Source: Sphingobacteriia bacterium
GTDB lineage: Bacteria > Bacteroidota > Bacteroidia > Bacteroidales > UBA7960
Length of the DNA stretch: 64,000 nucleotides
Direction of reading: 5' to 3'
Assembly (NCBI GenBank): GCA_011390575.1
Contig: JAABSE010000009.1
Span: 1-64,000, forward strand
Shown here piece after piece: positions 1 through 9,565 of this stretch. The number at the start of each line of letters is the position of its first letter. The first letter of the stretch is position 1. The notes under the pieces are model-generated. The model did no database searches. It was not told the origin of the DNA and worked only from the letters and a program-made list of their open reading frames with translations. Made by a program: the position numbers and the translations under genes.

Positions 1-2453
1 TGGTATGGCTATCTTTTACTTCTGATGTATGGGACAAGCATTTTATACAAACCCATGACATCGACCTTTCGGAAAGTGCACAGTGGAATGGGGGGTGGCA
101 ACCTGTTGGAAATGTCAACACTCCCTTCACTGGTAATTATAACGGACAAGGTAAGGCGATCTACAATCTTTTTATCAATCGCCCTGAAAATGATTATCAG
201 GGTTTTTTTGGCTTGTCAGAAGGAGGGCTTCTTCAAAACATACAAATAAGCAATGCACAAATAACGGGTTATAACTATGTAGCGATTCTGGCGGGGAAAA
301 CGGACTTAATTTCACAAATATCCCATTGCACTGTAAATGGAGAGGTGGCAGGGTTTCATTATACAGGTGGAATCGCAGGCTTTTGCACGCAGACAAACAT
401 TATTAGCTGCAAGACATCAGGAAATCTGCAGGGTAGTTATTACAGCGGAGGTATTTGCGGGTGGCTTACACTGGGTACCATTACCCATTGCCACAGTAGT
501 ACATCCATATCAGGCGGAGTATACACAGGGGGGATTACCGGACAAAACTCCTCACTGATAAAAGACTCCTATTTTACAGGGAATATAGAAGGAGCTTTAG
601 AAACAGGAGGAATTGCAGGAATAAACGCTTATCTGATAAAGAATAGCTTTTATGATTTCGAAAATAGTCATATCAATAACGAATGTATAATTACAGAAGG
701 GGCAATATTTCAAGAGCATTTTGAGGATTGGATTGCCAATGATCTAACTTTAGACATCAATGAATATCTGGTTCAAGAAGATGGAGTTTATCTGATTCAC
801 AGCTTTGACGAATTAAAGCATTTACTTCCCTTTGGGCAAATTAACAACACGAATTATAAACTAATGGATGACATTGACCTGGTTGCACATCAGGGATTTT
901 ACATCCCCTACTTTAGAGGCAATTTTAACGGTAACAACCACAAAATAAAGAATCTCTCGATTCTGGAATCAAACAACAGATATACAGGTCTGTTTGGAAA
1001 ATGTGCTAACGCAACCCTAAGTAACCTAAGCATAGAAGACTTTTCTATTTATGGCTACATAAGGTCAGGGGGACTGGCAGGAGAAGTGAGTTATACATTT
1101 GTAGAAAACTGCTCTGCCTTCGGAAACCTTACCAGTAATAATATTGAATCCGGGTTATTAGTGGGTAGAGCTATTGGCTCTACCATTGAAAATTGCTTTT
1201 CGGTTGGAGATCTTCACAGCAACAGCGTCCTTGCAGGCGGTTTATCAGGCAGCCTGACGGAATCTGTGATTAAGAACTCTTACTCTCTGGCTAATATACA
1301 TAACACTTCAGCCTATACAGGGGGATTAGCAGGTAAGATTTCATGGTCATCTGTCATTAGGTACAGCTATTACGCAGGAGCAATTACTTCCGGAGAACCC
1401 AACCAAGGTGGTATTTCCGGCAAAACTGATGAGTCTTCCGAAATTATCAATTCATTCTGGGATACGGAAGTTTCAGGAATTGATGTAAGTGCCGGAGGTA
1501 CCGGGCTGAATTCAGAAGAAATGAAAAATATCCAGACATACCTTGCTGCCGGCTGGGATTTTATCAATGAAAGCCAGAACGGGAATGATGACATTTGGGG
1601 TATAGATGAGCAGGGCATTCAAAACGAGGGCTACCCGTTTTTATCGTGGCAGAATTATTCGCATGTACAAATCCCGGTTGTTTCCACTCTTGGGATTGAA
1701 GAACTGGCACCTGACTATGCCATCATTACAGCTGAACTCATGGTACCTGGATATCCGGCACCTTATCAGCATGGCATTTGCTGGAATACTGCAGGAAACC
1801 CTACCATCGCCGATAGCCACACAGAGAATGGAGCCATCAGCCAGCCCGGAACATTTAGCAATCAGGCAGAGCCCCTTTCATCGAAGACTCAATATTTTGT
1901 AAGGGCTTATGTGTTGTCAGATGCAGGAATATTTTATGGAAATGAGATTGAATTTATCACCCCTGCCCATTACTATACCCTACTGGCTGAGGTAACAGGA
2001 AATGGAATCATTCTGGTTAATGGTTCAGACTATTCTGAACCTGCATCTTTTGAAGAAGGTACCACCCTGAATTTGCTTGCTGTAGCCGGAGAAGGCTGGA
2101 AATTTGATAACTGGACTGGTGATTGGGAAACCCAAAGCGAACAGACATCCCTGGTTTTAAATGGGAACATGGAAATCACTGCCAATTTCAGCCCTGCTAC
2201 CCATACAGAAAATTCTTATGACGAGGGTATCACAATCGCTCCCAATCCTTTTTCAGATTACATTCAAGTGAATGGAGCCGAAAAACTTACCCGGCTAAAG
2301 CTCTATAACAGTTCAGGAAATATCATTTTACATGAAAGCCCGGTACCACCTAACCTCAATACCCAAAGTTTAAAACCGGGAATATATTTCCTTATACTTG
2401 AAAAACTTACCGGAAGTTTTATACAAATGAAAATAGTTAAGGGTAACAGTTAG
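1..2453 (+). CDS. GLUG-repeat T9SS-sorted surface protein, 5' truncated
   Basis: The reading frame is open from base 3, so the gene begins before the window; the first ATG/TTG inside (213) is not the true start. Residues just upstream (DIDLS...FTGNYNGQGK, read from bases 3-210) belong to the same fold. The body carries many GLUG-type repeats (GGIAG, GGLAG and GGISG cores about every 25-30 residues) typical of beta-helical secreted proteins. A fibronectin-like stretch and an InlB_B-like repeat (GEGWKFDNWTGDW) follow. The end is a type A T9SS sorting domain (IAPNPFSDYIQV... LKPGIYFLILE), so the protein is probably exported through the outer membrane and anchored or released. Ligand unknown. Confidence 0.9.
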   Translation, partial: VWLSFTSDVWDKHFIQTHDIDLSESAQWNGGWQPVGNVNTPFTGNYNGQGKAIYNLFINRPENDYQGFFGLSEGGLLQNIQISNAQITGYNYVAILAGKTDLISQISHCTVNGEVAGFHYTGGIAGFCTQTNIISCKTSGNLQGSYYSGGICGWLTLGTITHCHSSTSISGGVYTGGITGQNSSLIKDSYFTGNIEGALETGGIAGINAYLIKNSFYDFENSHINNECIITEGAIFQEHFEDWIANDLTLDINEYLVQEDGVYLIHSFDELKHLLPFGQINNTNYKLMDDIDLVAHQGFYIPYFRGNFNGNNHKIKNLSILESNNRYTGLFGKCANATLSNLSIEDFSIYGYIRSGGLAGEVSYTFVENCSAFGNLTSNNIESGLLVGRAIGSTIENCFSVGDLHSNSVLAGGLSGSLTESVIKNSYSLANIHNTSAYTGGLAGKISWSSVIRYSYYAGAITSGEPNQGGISGKTDESSEIINSFWDTEVSGIDVSAGGTGLNSEEMKNIQTYLAAGWDFINESQNGNDDIWGIDEQGIQNEGYPFLSWQNYSHVQIPVVSTLGIEELAPDYAIITAELMVPGYPAPYQHGICWNTAGNPTIADSHTENGAISQPGTFSNQAEPLSSKTQYFVRAYVLSDAGIFYGNEIEFITPAHYYTLLAEVTGNGIILVNGSDYSEPASFEEGTTLNLLAVAGEGWKFDNWTGDWETQSEQTSLVLNGNMEITANFSPATHTENSYDEGITIAPNPFSDYIQVNGAEKLTRLKLYNSSGNIILHESPVPPNLNTQSLKPGIYFLILEKLTGSFIQMKIVKGNS

Positions 2454-2488
2454 TCAAAAATATACAGGGGGTTTATGGCTTACTGTCA

Positions 2489-3913
2489 TCACTCAAAAAA
2501 CTCATCCGAAAACCCCATCAGATAAAGTTTGCTGGTAGCTCGTGTAAGTGCGGTATACAACCAGCGGTAGTATTCGGTATCAGGATTTTTGTCGGGGATG
2601 TATCCCATTTCCACGAAGACGTTTTCCCATTGCCCACCCTGGGCTTTATGACATGTGAGCGCATAGGCAAACTTCACCTGCAATGCATTCAGATAGGGGT
2701 TTTTCTTGATTTTGGCCATGCGCTTGCGCTGGCTGGGCTCATCTTCATAGTCGCGGCTTACTTCATCCCAGAGTTTGCTCCCGTCAGCATAACTCAGGGC
2801 AGGCCCGTCCACATGCAAGGTATCCAGCATGATGGTAACATCAATTTCAGCCTCCTGGGGATAATCAAGCATGCGGGCAGTGATTTGGGCAAACCGAAAA
2901 CCATACAATTCTTCCACCCGCTGCACCCTCAACACTTCAACGATATCACCATTGGCGATAAAGCCTGCCGGTGAATCTTTGGGCAACCAGAAATAATTGT
3001 TTTTCACCACCATCAGCAGGTCCCCTGCCCCAATTTCATCTTCCATAAACAATACCCGTTGCCGGATGTGCTGATTATACAGGTTAGCCCTTTTGTTGCT
3101 CCGGCATACAATGATGGTATTTTCGAAATTCCTTGCTGAAAAAGCATCCGTAATATATTCAGCGGCATCAGGCCCCTGCAACCTCAGAATGTCTTTGAAA
3201 CCGTCCAGTTCAAAAGGGATAAAACCCTCTTCGCCGGTTTCAATTTTATTGCGCATAATAGTGGCATTGTAGAGGATTCCACTATCGGCTTCCTGCCTCA
3301 CAACCTGGCGCAATTCGGCAGTGTGGATATCCAGGTGAAAAGAGTTTTTCAAAAACGGAATATCCAGTGCCGGGCTTTCATTGCTTTTGACGGGGGGAAG
3401 CTGGGCAACATCGCCAATCAGTATTAATTTGCAATTTTCACCACTAAACACATACGATATAAGGTCATCCAGCAAGTTACCCGATCCAAATGCATCTTCG
3501 TTGTTTCGTTGCTGGGAAATCATGGAGGCCTCATCAACAATAAAGAGGGTGTCTACATGTTTATTGGGCATTATGGAAAAGCTCACTGCCCCGTCGGCAG
3601 TTTCCTTAAGAGCGTAAATTTTGCGGTGTATGGTATAAGCTGGTTTACCCGAATAACCGGCCAGCACTTTGGCAGCCCTTCCCGTGGGTGCCAGCAATAC
3701 ACTTTGTGCTTTCATGGCCGGAAGAACCTTTACCAGGTTGGATACAAGCGAAGTTTTTCCAGTACCGGCATACCCTTTCAATACAAATACTGAAGAGGGG
3801 CTATGAGAAACCAGAAAAACAGAGAGCTTGTCTATTACAACATCCTGATCAGGGGTGGGTTCATAATCAAATTCCTGGAGAAAAATATTTTTAAATTCCT
3901 GTGGGTTTAACAT
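2489..3913 (-). CDS. RecD2-like ATP-dependent DNA helicase (AAA_30/UvrD_C_2)
   Basis: Superfamily 1 helicase of the short RecD2-like type common in this phylum. It has a Walker A GYAGTGKT near residue 50, a Walker B FIVDEASMI, a QLPPVKS motif III region, and a C-terminal UvrD_C_2 motif TCHKAQGGQW followed by YTALTRA. It should unwind DNA using ATP in repair or recombination. The ATG at 3913 (protein MLNPQEFKNIF) was preferred over the longer frame from 3961, because the extra N-terminal 16 residues look untranslated. It is convergent with the GLUG protein and lies downstream of tamL on the same strand. RecB/RecC partners are not in the window. Confidence 0.88.
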   Translation of the reverse strand: MLNPQEFKNIFLQEFDYEPTPDQDVVIDKLSVFLVSHSPSSVFVLKGYAGTGKTSLVSNLVKVLPAMKAQSVLLAPTGRAAKVLAGYSGKPAYTIHRKIYALKETADGAVSFSIMPNKHVDTLFIVDEASMISQQRNNEDAFGSGNLLDDLISYVFSGENCKLILIGDVAQLPPVKSNESPALDIPFLKNSFHLDIHTAELRQVVRQEADSGILYNATIMRNKIETGEEGFIPFELDGFKDILRLQGPDAAEYITDAFSARNFENTIIVCRSNKRANLYNQHIRQRVLFMEDEIGAGDLLMVVKNNYFWLPKDSPAGFIANGDIVEVLRVQRVEELYGFRFAQITARMLDYPQEAEIDVTIMLDTLHVDGPALSYADGSKLWDEVSRDYEDEPSQRKRMAKIKKNPYLNALQVKFAYALTCHKAQGGQWENVFVEMGYIPDKNPDTEYYRWLYTALTRATSKLYLMGFSDEFFE

Positions 3914-4005
3914 AGTAACGATATAAGAGGGGTTTTTATGAAACCTGAATATCAACTGCATGAATTAGCTAACTCTATCAGGCTGGCCAATTTGATAATA
4001 CAGGT

Positions 4006-6360
4006 TCAGAAAGGATACCCAATTGCGAGGTTTAAATTTAAGTCTTTGAATGCCGGCCAGGAGGAAATCCATTGAGCAGCCGCAGGCTGTGCCGGATCTT
4101 TAATAGGAACAGCAGCATCAATACGCAGTATAAAGAAATCAAAGTCCATGCGAATCCCTGCACCCCCTCCCATGGCAATATCATTATGAAGTTCAGAAAC
4201 ACGAAACTCCCCCCCGGGGAACTGTTCATTCTTATTAACGAACCAAACATTACCGGCATCAAGGAAAAAAGCCCCATGCCAAAAACCATAAAACTTAAAC
4301 CTGTACTCTAAATTGGCTTCCAGTTTTATATCTCCATATCTGTCGAAACGAATCTCATCAGTACCCTTATAACTGCCAGGCCCCAGGGTGTATATTCTCC
4401 AGGCACGCAGTCCATTGGCTCCCCCCCCATAGTAACTCTTGATGAATGGCAAAACATCCACATTCCCGTAGGGTACACCTATCCCACCCATCGCGCGGAA
4501 AACCAGGGTTTGGCGCTCATCAAAAATCCGGTAATACCGAAAATCAGCATCTCCTTTTACAAACTGAGAAAAAGGGATATTGAAAACGTTGTAGCTCCCC
4601 TCTTCGTCGCGCGAAAGGTTAAGACCGTCAGCCGTAAGGCTAAGCAAATTGCCTGCTGATTCAAAGTTGGCGCGCAGATACATAAAATCAGCAATACTCC
4701 CTAATTGCTGTGTATTGTACATATAGGTATATTTCAAACCCAGGATAAAATGGTCGCGAAACCTGCTGAGAATAAAAGGATTGGCATCAGGAATATTGGC
4801 TCTGAGAATAGAATCGTTGAATACCCTCACCGAGCTGATTTCAATGGGGTGAATAAAATGTCTTTTGCGGGCGGTTTCATTCCATTCAAAACCATAATTC
4901 AGATTCAGGATGTAGCGGGTATAGTCGGGTCGTTGTCTGAAATTAATCCCTGCCACAACACTGCTCTTGGGCCTGGAATTTCGTGATAACCGTTCCAGAG
5001 GAACAGGCAGGAGCAATTTGGGAAAATCCACTCCCAGCTCTACTCCCAGCTCCAGGGTATTAAAAGGAAGTCGTTGAAATACCTCATCAGACCGTGAATC
5101 GCCGGTAACTTCCAACGCTCCCTTAAGCCGGAGGTTGAAAATCTCAGCTCCCCGAAATACATTGCGGTTCTGATACAGGATGTTACTGGCCACCCCCAGA
5201 TTGCCCGCAGTGTTCAGCCCCTCAGCTTCTATGGTAAAAGCGTTAGCTGCCGACCGGTTGAGCTGAATGGTGGTTTGCAAAAATCCCAGCGTATCATTGG
5301 GAACACCCTGACGGGGATTTTCGGATTCAGAAAACTGAAGGTTGATGTACCGGTAATTGCGCATCTCAGATAGAAAGGTATAACTCTGTTCTACCCTTGA
5401 CACCTGGAAGTAGTCACCAGGCCGCACCATAAGATGATTTACTATCACGGAGGGTTTTATGCGTAAAGGGCGGTTGTGACGAAACTCATATTCATATTCA
5501 TCCCCCCCCCTGCGACCACGGGCAATATAAAAGGTTGTATCTGTGCGGGGAACTTGTGCAGTAAGTGCAGTATACTCTGGCAGCAATACTACCTGGTCGA
5601 TCCTGTACCTTTTATGGCGTTCCTGAACCAATGAATCTCTGTTGCCCGGTACTGGACGTTGCGGATTGGAAACCCGCATTTCGAGGTTCACCATATGTTT
5701 GTTGAGGTTGCTGTCAACCTGGAAAAACAGAAAATCCCTTGAAAAACGGTAAAATCCATTGTTTCTCAAATTGCGGGCAATGCGGTCACGTTCGGCATGC
5801 AGTACATCTGCATCATAACGTTCTCCTGACTCCAAAAGCGTATTTACAGTGTCTGTCAGAATAAAACCCTTTAAAAAAGGATCCTCAATATCAAACGATA
5901 CTTCATTAAACCGATAAGGGGTATTCCCCTTAATATAGTAGGTAATCCTCGCACGATTTCTTTTCAGCTCTTCTTCGAAATCTACCTCAGCGTTGAAATA
6001 ACCTTTGGAATGAAGATACATTTCAAATTGTCGCACCGTATTATGCGCCATGCTGGCGTCGTATAGTACCGGAGCCTCACCGATGGTGTTCTTCATCCAT
6101 CTGCGAAACCTGGTCTCTTTCCCCCGGTCAGCAAGTTGATACATGTTAAGGTGAAAACGATAAAATCCGAATATCCTGCGGTTGGGTCGTTGTCTGTAAA
6201 AACGGGTAAGCTCTGAACGCTGCACTTCGGAGTCTTCTATCTCTATAACATTTTTGTTCAGCAAATAACTCCCTTCAGGTAACCGTCGTGCAGGATTACA
6301 CGAGGACAAAAAAAGCAGCAAAACCAATAAGGATGGTATATATAGAACTCTAATCTGCAA
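4006..6360 (-). CDS. tamL: TamL, BamA/TamA-family outer-membrane assembly lipoprotein
   Basis: Member of the Omp85 superfamily with an N-terminal lipobox, the hallmark of the Bacteroidota TamL variant. The sequence LLLFLSSCNPARRLPEG gives a lipidated Cys, then POTRA-like segments (for example KGNTPYRFNEVSFDIED) and a C-terminal 16-strand-type barrel ending KDLNLNLAIGYPF. It is expected to act in the outer membrane with TamB in inserting envelope proteins; tamB is not adjacent here. A TTG at 6360 gives a compact lipoprotein signal peptide (MQIRVLYIPS... to Cys21). ATG starts at 6423 or 6462 are possible but would make the leader over 40 residues. Confidence 0.85.
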   Translation of the reverse strand: MQIRVLYIPSLLVLLLFLSSCNPARRLPEGSYLLNKNVIEIEDSEVQRSELTRFYRQRPNRRIFGFYRFHLNMYQLADRGKETRFRRWMKNTIGEAPVLYDASMAHNTVRQFEMYLHSKGYFNAEVDFEEELKRNRARITYYIKGNTPYRFNEVSFDIEDPFLKGFILTDTVNTLLESGERYDADVLHAERDRIARNLRNNGFYRFSRDFLFFQVDSNLNKHMVNLEMRVSNPQRPVPGNRDSLVQERHKRYRIDQVVLLPEYTALTAQVPRTDTTFYIARGRRGGDEYEYEFRHNRPLRIKPSVIVNHLMVRPGDYFQVSRVEQSYTFLSEMRNYRYINLQFSESENPRQGVPNDTLGFLQTTIQLNRSAANAFTIEAEGLNTAGNLGVASNILYQNRNVFRGAEIFNLRLKGALEVTGDSRSDEVFQRLPFNTLELGVELGVDFPKLLLPVPLERLSRNSRPKSSVVAGINFRQRPDYTRYILNLNYGFEWNETARKRHFIHPIEISSVRVFNDSILRANIPDANPFILSRFRDHFILGLKYTYMYNTQQLGSIADFMYLRANFESAGNLLSLTADGLNLSRDEEGSYNVFNIPFSQFVKGDADFRYYRIFDERQTLVFRAMGGIGVPYGNVDVLPFIKSYYGGGANGLRAWRIYTLGPGSYKGTDEIRFDRYGDIKLEANLEYRFKFYGFWHGAFFLDAGNVWFVNKNEQFPGGEFRVSELHNDIAMGGGAGIRMDFDFFILRIDAAVPIKDPAQPAAAQWISSWPAFKDLNLNLAIGYPF

Positions 6361-6602
6361 GAGGGTAAGTATATTGAGTGAATAATCTTTACTAATATGA
6401 TTGTTGCACAAAAATAAAACCATTTTACTTAGTCTTAGCAAAAAATAGCTCAAAATCATCATGTATTATTCTTTTCTCCTCAGCCAACCTATGGATACAG
6501 GTTTTAAAAACAATAAAAACCAGTTTTACATCTCTTTAATTAACTCTTTATGAACTACTTAAAGTATTTACTGAAAATTTTTTCAGATTTTTATCAAAAA
6601 AA

Positions 6603-6634
6603 CTTGCACAATTAAAATTAGTATATTAGATTTG
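6603..6634 (+). promoter_or_regulatory. Bacteroidota-type promoter for the GntR/ABC operon
   Basis: A perfect -7 element TAGATTTG lies at 6627-6634, with CTTG at 6603-6606 as a -33-like element 20 bases upstream. The predicted transcription start is about 6641, inside the palindrome described next. Confidence 0.6.
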
Positions 6635-6637
6635 CAG

Positions 6638-6657
6638 TGTATTAGAATTGTAGTACA
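6638..6657. promoter_or_regulatory. candidate GntR (YtrA-type) operator palindrome
   Basis: The 20-mer TGTATTAGAATTGTAGTACA matches its reverse complement at 16 of 20 positions, with TGTA/TACA arms. It sits immediately after the -7 box and over the predicted transcription start, the place for steric repression. The GntR gene at 8287 is the natural candidate ligand; this is an inference. Confidence 0.5.
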
Positions 6658-6683
6658 GTAGTAACATAACAAACAAGTAAGCC

Positions 6684-7508
6684 ATGATAAACATTAAAAA
6701 CCTAACATTTGGTTATAAAAAGAACCAACAATTGTTCCGCGAGCTTACCCTCGACCTCAAGGCAGGGAGCATTTACGGACTATTTGGCATGAACGGTGCA
6801 GGCAAGACAACATTGCTCAAGCATATTTCGGGCATGCTGTTTCCCCAGCAGGGTGAGTGTCTTATTTTTGAAAAAGATGTAAAAGAAAGAACACCTGAAA
6901 TAATGGCCAACATTTACATTATTCCTGAAGAATTCGTTCTCCCTTCCATCAAAATAAGCACCTTTGCTGAATTGCATGCACCCTTTTACCCCCGATTCAG
7001 CTACGAATTGTTTGAAAAGTATCTGAAAGAGTTTGAAATCAGCAATGGAAAAAACCTGACCAAATACTCTTACGGACAGAAGAAGAAATTTCTGATTGCC
7101 TTCGGTTTGGCCACTCAAACCAATGTATTGCTCATGGATGAGCCCACCAACGGGTTGGACATTCCCTCCAAGAGTCAGTTTCGCCGAATCATGGCAGCAG
7201 CAGCCACAGAAGATCAATGCATTGTAATCTCCACTCACCAGGTACGCGATTTGGCCAGTATAATCGACCATGTAATTGTGCTGGACAACGGAAAAATCAT
7301 TTTCCACAAAAGTACTTTTGACATTGGTGAAAAGCTATCCTTTGGCAAGCTGAGAGAGGCCAGCAACCAGCAGGTATTGTATGCTGAAGAAGTTCTGGGG
7401 GGCAAGGCAGCCATTTACCAGAACAACGGCCAGGATACAGCCATTGACCTCGAGCTGCTGTTTAACGCAATTATTAAAGATCCACAAGTTATAAACCAGG
7501 CAATATAA
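6684..7508 (+). CDS. ABC transporter ATP-binding protein (YtrB-like)
   Basis: ATPase subunit of an export-type ABC transporter. Walker A GMNGAGKTT is at residues 35-43, the variant signature SYGQK at 129-133, Walker B VLLMDEPTNGLD at 148-159 and the H-loop His near 185. The C-terminal 70 residues are non-conserved. It is the first gene of a tight run (12 bases to the permease, then 1 base to the GntR regulator), resembling the ytr operon of Firmicutes and many Bacteroidota operons that respond to cell-wall-active compounds. The substrate cannot be read from sequence. Transcription is likely controlled by the palindrome at 6638-6657. Confidence 0.88.
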   Translation: MINIKNLTFGYKKNQQLFRELTLDLKAGSIYGLFGMNGAGKTTLLKHISGMLFPQQGECLIFEKDVKERTPEIMANIYIIPEEFVLPSIKISTFAELHAPFYPRFSYELFEKYLKEFEISNGKNLTKYSYGQKKKFLIAFGLATQTNVLLMDEPTNGLDIPSKSQFRRIMAAAATEDQCIVISTHQVRDLASIIDHVIVLDNGKIIFHKSTFDIGEKLSFGKLREASNQQVLYAEEVLGGKAAIYQNNGQDTAIDLELLFNAIIKDPQVINQAI

Positions 7509-7520
7509 TATCATACAACC

Positions 7521-8285
7521 ATGGAAAAAATAAATCAATTTTCGCTACAACGTTTTGCCCTTTTAATCAAACGGTATGCAATGTTTAACATGAAAAGCTG
7601 GCTCATTGGTCTTGGGGCACTGGCAGGTGTGCTGATTGTTGTTTCAGCACTAACAATCATTTTTTCTGGCGGTGTTTACCGCATCAGCGGGATGGTTTCC
7701 CTGGGTCAGGTAATTATTTTTACAGGAGGTTTACTGATTGCCTCAATGGCCTACAACGAGATTCATACCCCTGCCAAAAGCCAATTCTACCTCACCCTGC
7801 CCGCTACTACGGCAGAAAAACTTTTCTCACACTGGATAGTGACCTCAGTAATCTTTATTCTGCTGGCCAATGTCTTGCTCTTTGCTGTTTTATTCTTAAC
7901 CAGTAGCATTGCCTTTTTTGCTCTTTCCATACCCATAGAGACTTTCAACCCATTTACAAATGAAAATCTCACCCTTATGAGTATTTATCTGGTGGTGCAC
8001 AGCATATTTTTCCTGGGAGCCTTGTATTTCAGGAAGAACAATTTTCTGAAAACCATTCTCAGTTTATTCGTAATACAAACTGTACTTAACATATTTATCT
8101 TTTTGCTGGCTTACCTTGTTATGGGTAAAGAAGCGTTCCAGGGAGATATGCAGGATATAAACATCAACATAACCCAGTTTACTACTGAAGTCTTCCCTGT
8201 AGTTATGAAAGTTCTATTCTTTGGCTTGCTTGGACCCTTTTGTTTAGTTGTAAGCTATTTCAGACTTAAAGAAAGAGAGGTATAA
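7521..8285 (+). CDS. ABC transporter permease, YtrC/ABC-2 type
   Basis: Integral membrane protein of 254 residues with about six hydrophobic segments (for example residues 28-50, 55-78, 110-135, 145-165, 175-197 and 228-247) and no catalytic motif. It follows the ATPase gene by 12 bases and precedes the GntR gene by one base, so it is the membrane partner of that ATPase. The conserved cytoplasmic stretch after the second membrane segment (EIHTPAKSQFYLTLPATTAEK) is typical of this phylum's permeases of the class. Substrate unknown. Confidence 0.8.
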   Translation: MEKINQFSLQRFALLIKRYAMFNMKSWLIGLGALAGVLIVVSALTIIFSGGVYRISGMVSLGQVIIFTGGLLIASMAYNEIHTPAKSQFYLTLPATTAEKLFSHWIVTSVIFILLANVLLFAVLFLTSSIAFFALSIPIETFNPFTNENLTLMSIYLVVHSIFFLGALYFRKNNFLKTILSLFVIQTVLNIFIFLLAYLVMGKEAFQGDMQDININITQFTTEVFPVVMKVLFFGLLGPFCLVVSYFRLKEREV

Positions 8286-8286
8286 A

Positions 8287-8652
8287 ATGGAATTTATAGA
8301 CAACCAACCCATTTACATGCAAATAGCAGATATATTTTGTGAAAATATTCTGTTGCTCAAATGGAAAACCAACGAGCGCATTCCTTCGGTCCGCGATGTA
8401 GCAGTGCAAATGGAGGTAAACCCCAATACCGCCATGAGAGCCTTTGTTTTCCTGCAGGAAAAGGAAATCATCTTCAACAAACGGGGCATTGGTTACTTTG
8501 TATCAGAAGAAGGATACAGAAAAGCTCTGGAGTTGAAAAGAGCAGAATTCATTGAAAAAGATTTGCCCATTGTAATGAAAACCATGAAATTACTCGACAT
8601 TACGTGCGAAGAAATGGAAGATCTTTATCAACAAAACAATACCCCTGATTAA
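8287..8652 (+). CDS. GntR-family transcriptional regulator, YtrA subfamily
   Basis: A 121-residue protein with an N-terminal winged helix (residues about 10-78, including IPSVRDVAVQMEVNPNTAMR and a KRGIGYFVS wing). The short C-terminal helical tail lacks any UTRA or FadR ligand domain, which defines the YtrA subfamily. It is translated one base after the permease stop. Members normally repress their own ABC operon and are relieved by envelope-active compounds. Here the gene is third rather than first in the operon, so autoregulation through the palindrome at 6638-6657 would control all three genes and probably the DUF2807 gene. Confidence 0.88.
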   Translation: MEFIDNQPIYMQIADIFCENILLLKWKTNERIPSVRDVAVQMEVNPNTAMRAFVFLQEKEIIFNKRGIGYFVSEEGYRKALELKRAEFIEKDLPIVMKTMKLLDITCEEMEDLYQQNNTPD

Positions 8653-8702
8653 AAACTGGTGACTCAATCTATCATAAAACTTAACCTCAAAATTCAGTAC
8701 CC

Positions 8703-9440
8703 ATGAAAAAAAGTAATCTTATTCTCCTCGTTGCGTTGGGAGTAGTAATTATAACCATCATTACCGGTATATTTTTCGTTAAATCACAATTATTTGCCGA
8801 AATAACCCGTGGAGATGGTAACATCGTGCAAACAACCAGGGATATTCCCACCTTTGAAAAAATTAAAATCAAAGGCCGGTACAATGTATATTATACCCAG
8901 GAAAGTCCGCAGGAGCTCATTATTTTTGCGGATGAGAATCTTCAGGAATTTATTCGCACGGAGGTCAGAAACAATGAACTGCACATTGAATCCTCTCAAC
9001 CCATTCGATCCGGTTCTGAGCTGCGCATAGAGCTCAGCAACGATTTTATCACCCATGTGGAAGCTTCGGCTTCATCAGGATTCTTTACTACCGGAGGCAT
9101 GGTTCTCCCCCTTTTGCATCTAACGGCCAATGCAGGCTCTAATATAGACGTAGAAGGCATTTTTGAAACCCTGTTTGCAACCCAGAATGCAGGTGCGAAC
9201 CTGAAAGTCAAGGGTGAAACCGAAAAACTGGAGGCTGAATCCAATGCTGGTGGCACCATTGATGCATCACAACTGGAAGCGGCAAGTGCTGTTGTAAAAG
9301 CCAATGCAGGAGCAAGCGTGAGGGTAAATGCAGCAGAACTGGATGCTGAAGCCAATGCAGGTGGTTCGGTGAGGTACCTGGGTGACCCGGTATTTAAAAG
9401 TATGAGAACAAGTTCCGGCGGTAACATTAGCAAACTGTAA
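8703..9440 (+). CDS. DUF2807 (head GIN domain) exported protein
   Basis: 245 residues beginning with a membrane or signal segment (residues 5-26). It then follows the DUF2807 pattern: a TRDIPTFEKIKIKGRYNVYY opening and a run of about 20-residue rungs rich in NAG, SNAG and NAGG turns (TANAGSN, TQNAGAN, ESNAGGT, KANAGAS, EANAGGS), consistent with a short right-handed beta-solenoid. It should face the periplasm. Its position 50 bases after the GntR gene repeats an association seen in other Bacteroidota, but its biochemical role is not established. Confidence 0.85.
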   Translation: MKKSNLILLVALGVVIITIITGIFFVKSQLFAEITRGDGNIVQTTRDIPTFEKIKIKGRYNVYYTQESPQELIIFADENLQEFIRTEVRNNELHIESSQPIRSGSELRIELSNDFITHVEASASSGFFTTGGMVLPLLHLTANAGSNIDVEGIFETLFATQNAGANLKVKGETEKLEAESNAGGTIDASQLEAASAVVKANAGASVRVNAAELDAEANAGGSVRYLGDPVFKSMRTSSGGNISKL

Positions 9441-9493
9441 AGGATAAGCATTTATTGTCGGAGCCTGCATGCAGGTTGAACCCATTTTTTGTG

Positions 9494-9501
9494 TAAATTT
9501 G
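9494..9501 (+). promoter_or_regulatory. -7 element TAAATTTG upstream of the HAD gene
   Basis: Perfect match to TAnnTTTG. No clear -33 element at the usual spacing (the nearest TTG, 9476-9478, is 15 bases away). The predicted start near 9508 would place the hairpin at 9514 in the leader. Confidence 0.4.
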
Positions 9502-9513
9502 CAACCTTAAACC

Positions 9514-9551
9514 AGAAAGCCTCCTTTATTCAGAGGCTTTCTTTCTTTTTC
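9514..9551 (+). terminator. intrinsic terminator or leader hairpin
   Basis: A perfect 10-bp stem (AGAAAGCCTC at 9514-9523, GAGGCTTTCT at 9533-9542) with a 9-base loop is followed by a T-rich tract TTCTTTTTC. It can end the DUF2807 operon; it also lies 15-23 bases before the next start codon and downstream of a consensus -7 box. Confidence 0.65.
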
Positions 9552-9565
9552 AGAAAATTACAGCA

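Noticed and set aside
300-1500. possible CRISPR or DNA tandem array
   Set aside because: Periodicity is from GLUG protein repeats (GGIAG cores); DNA copies vary and there are no constant repeats or spacers.
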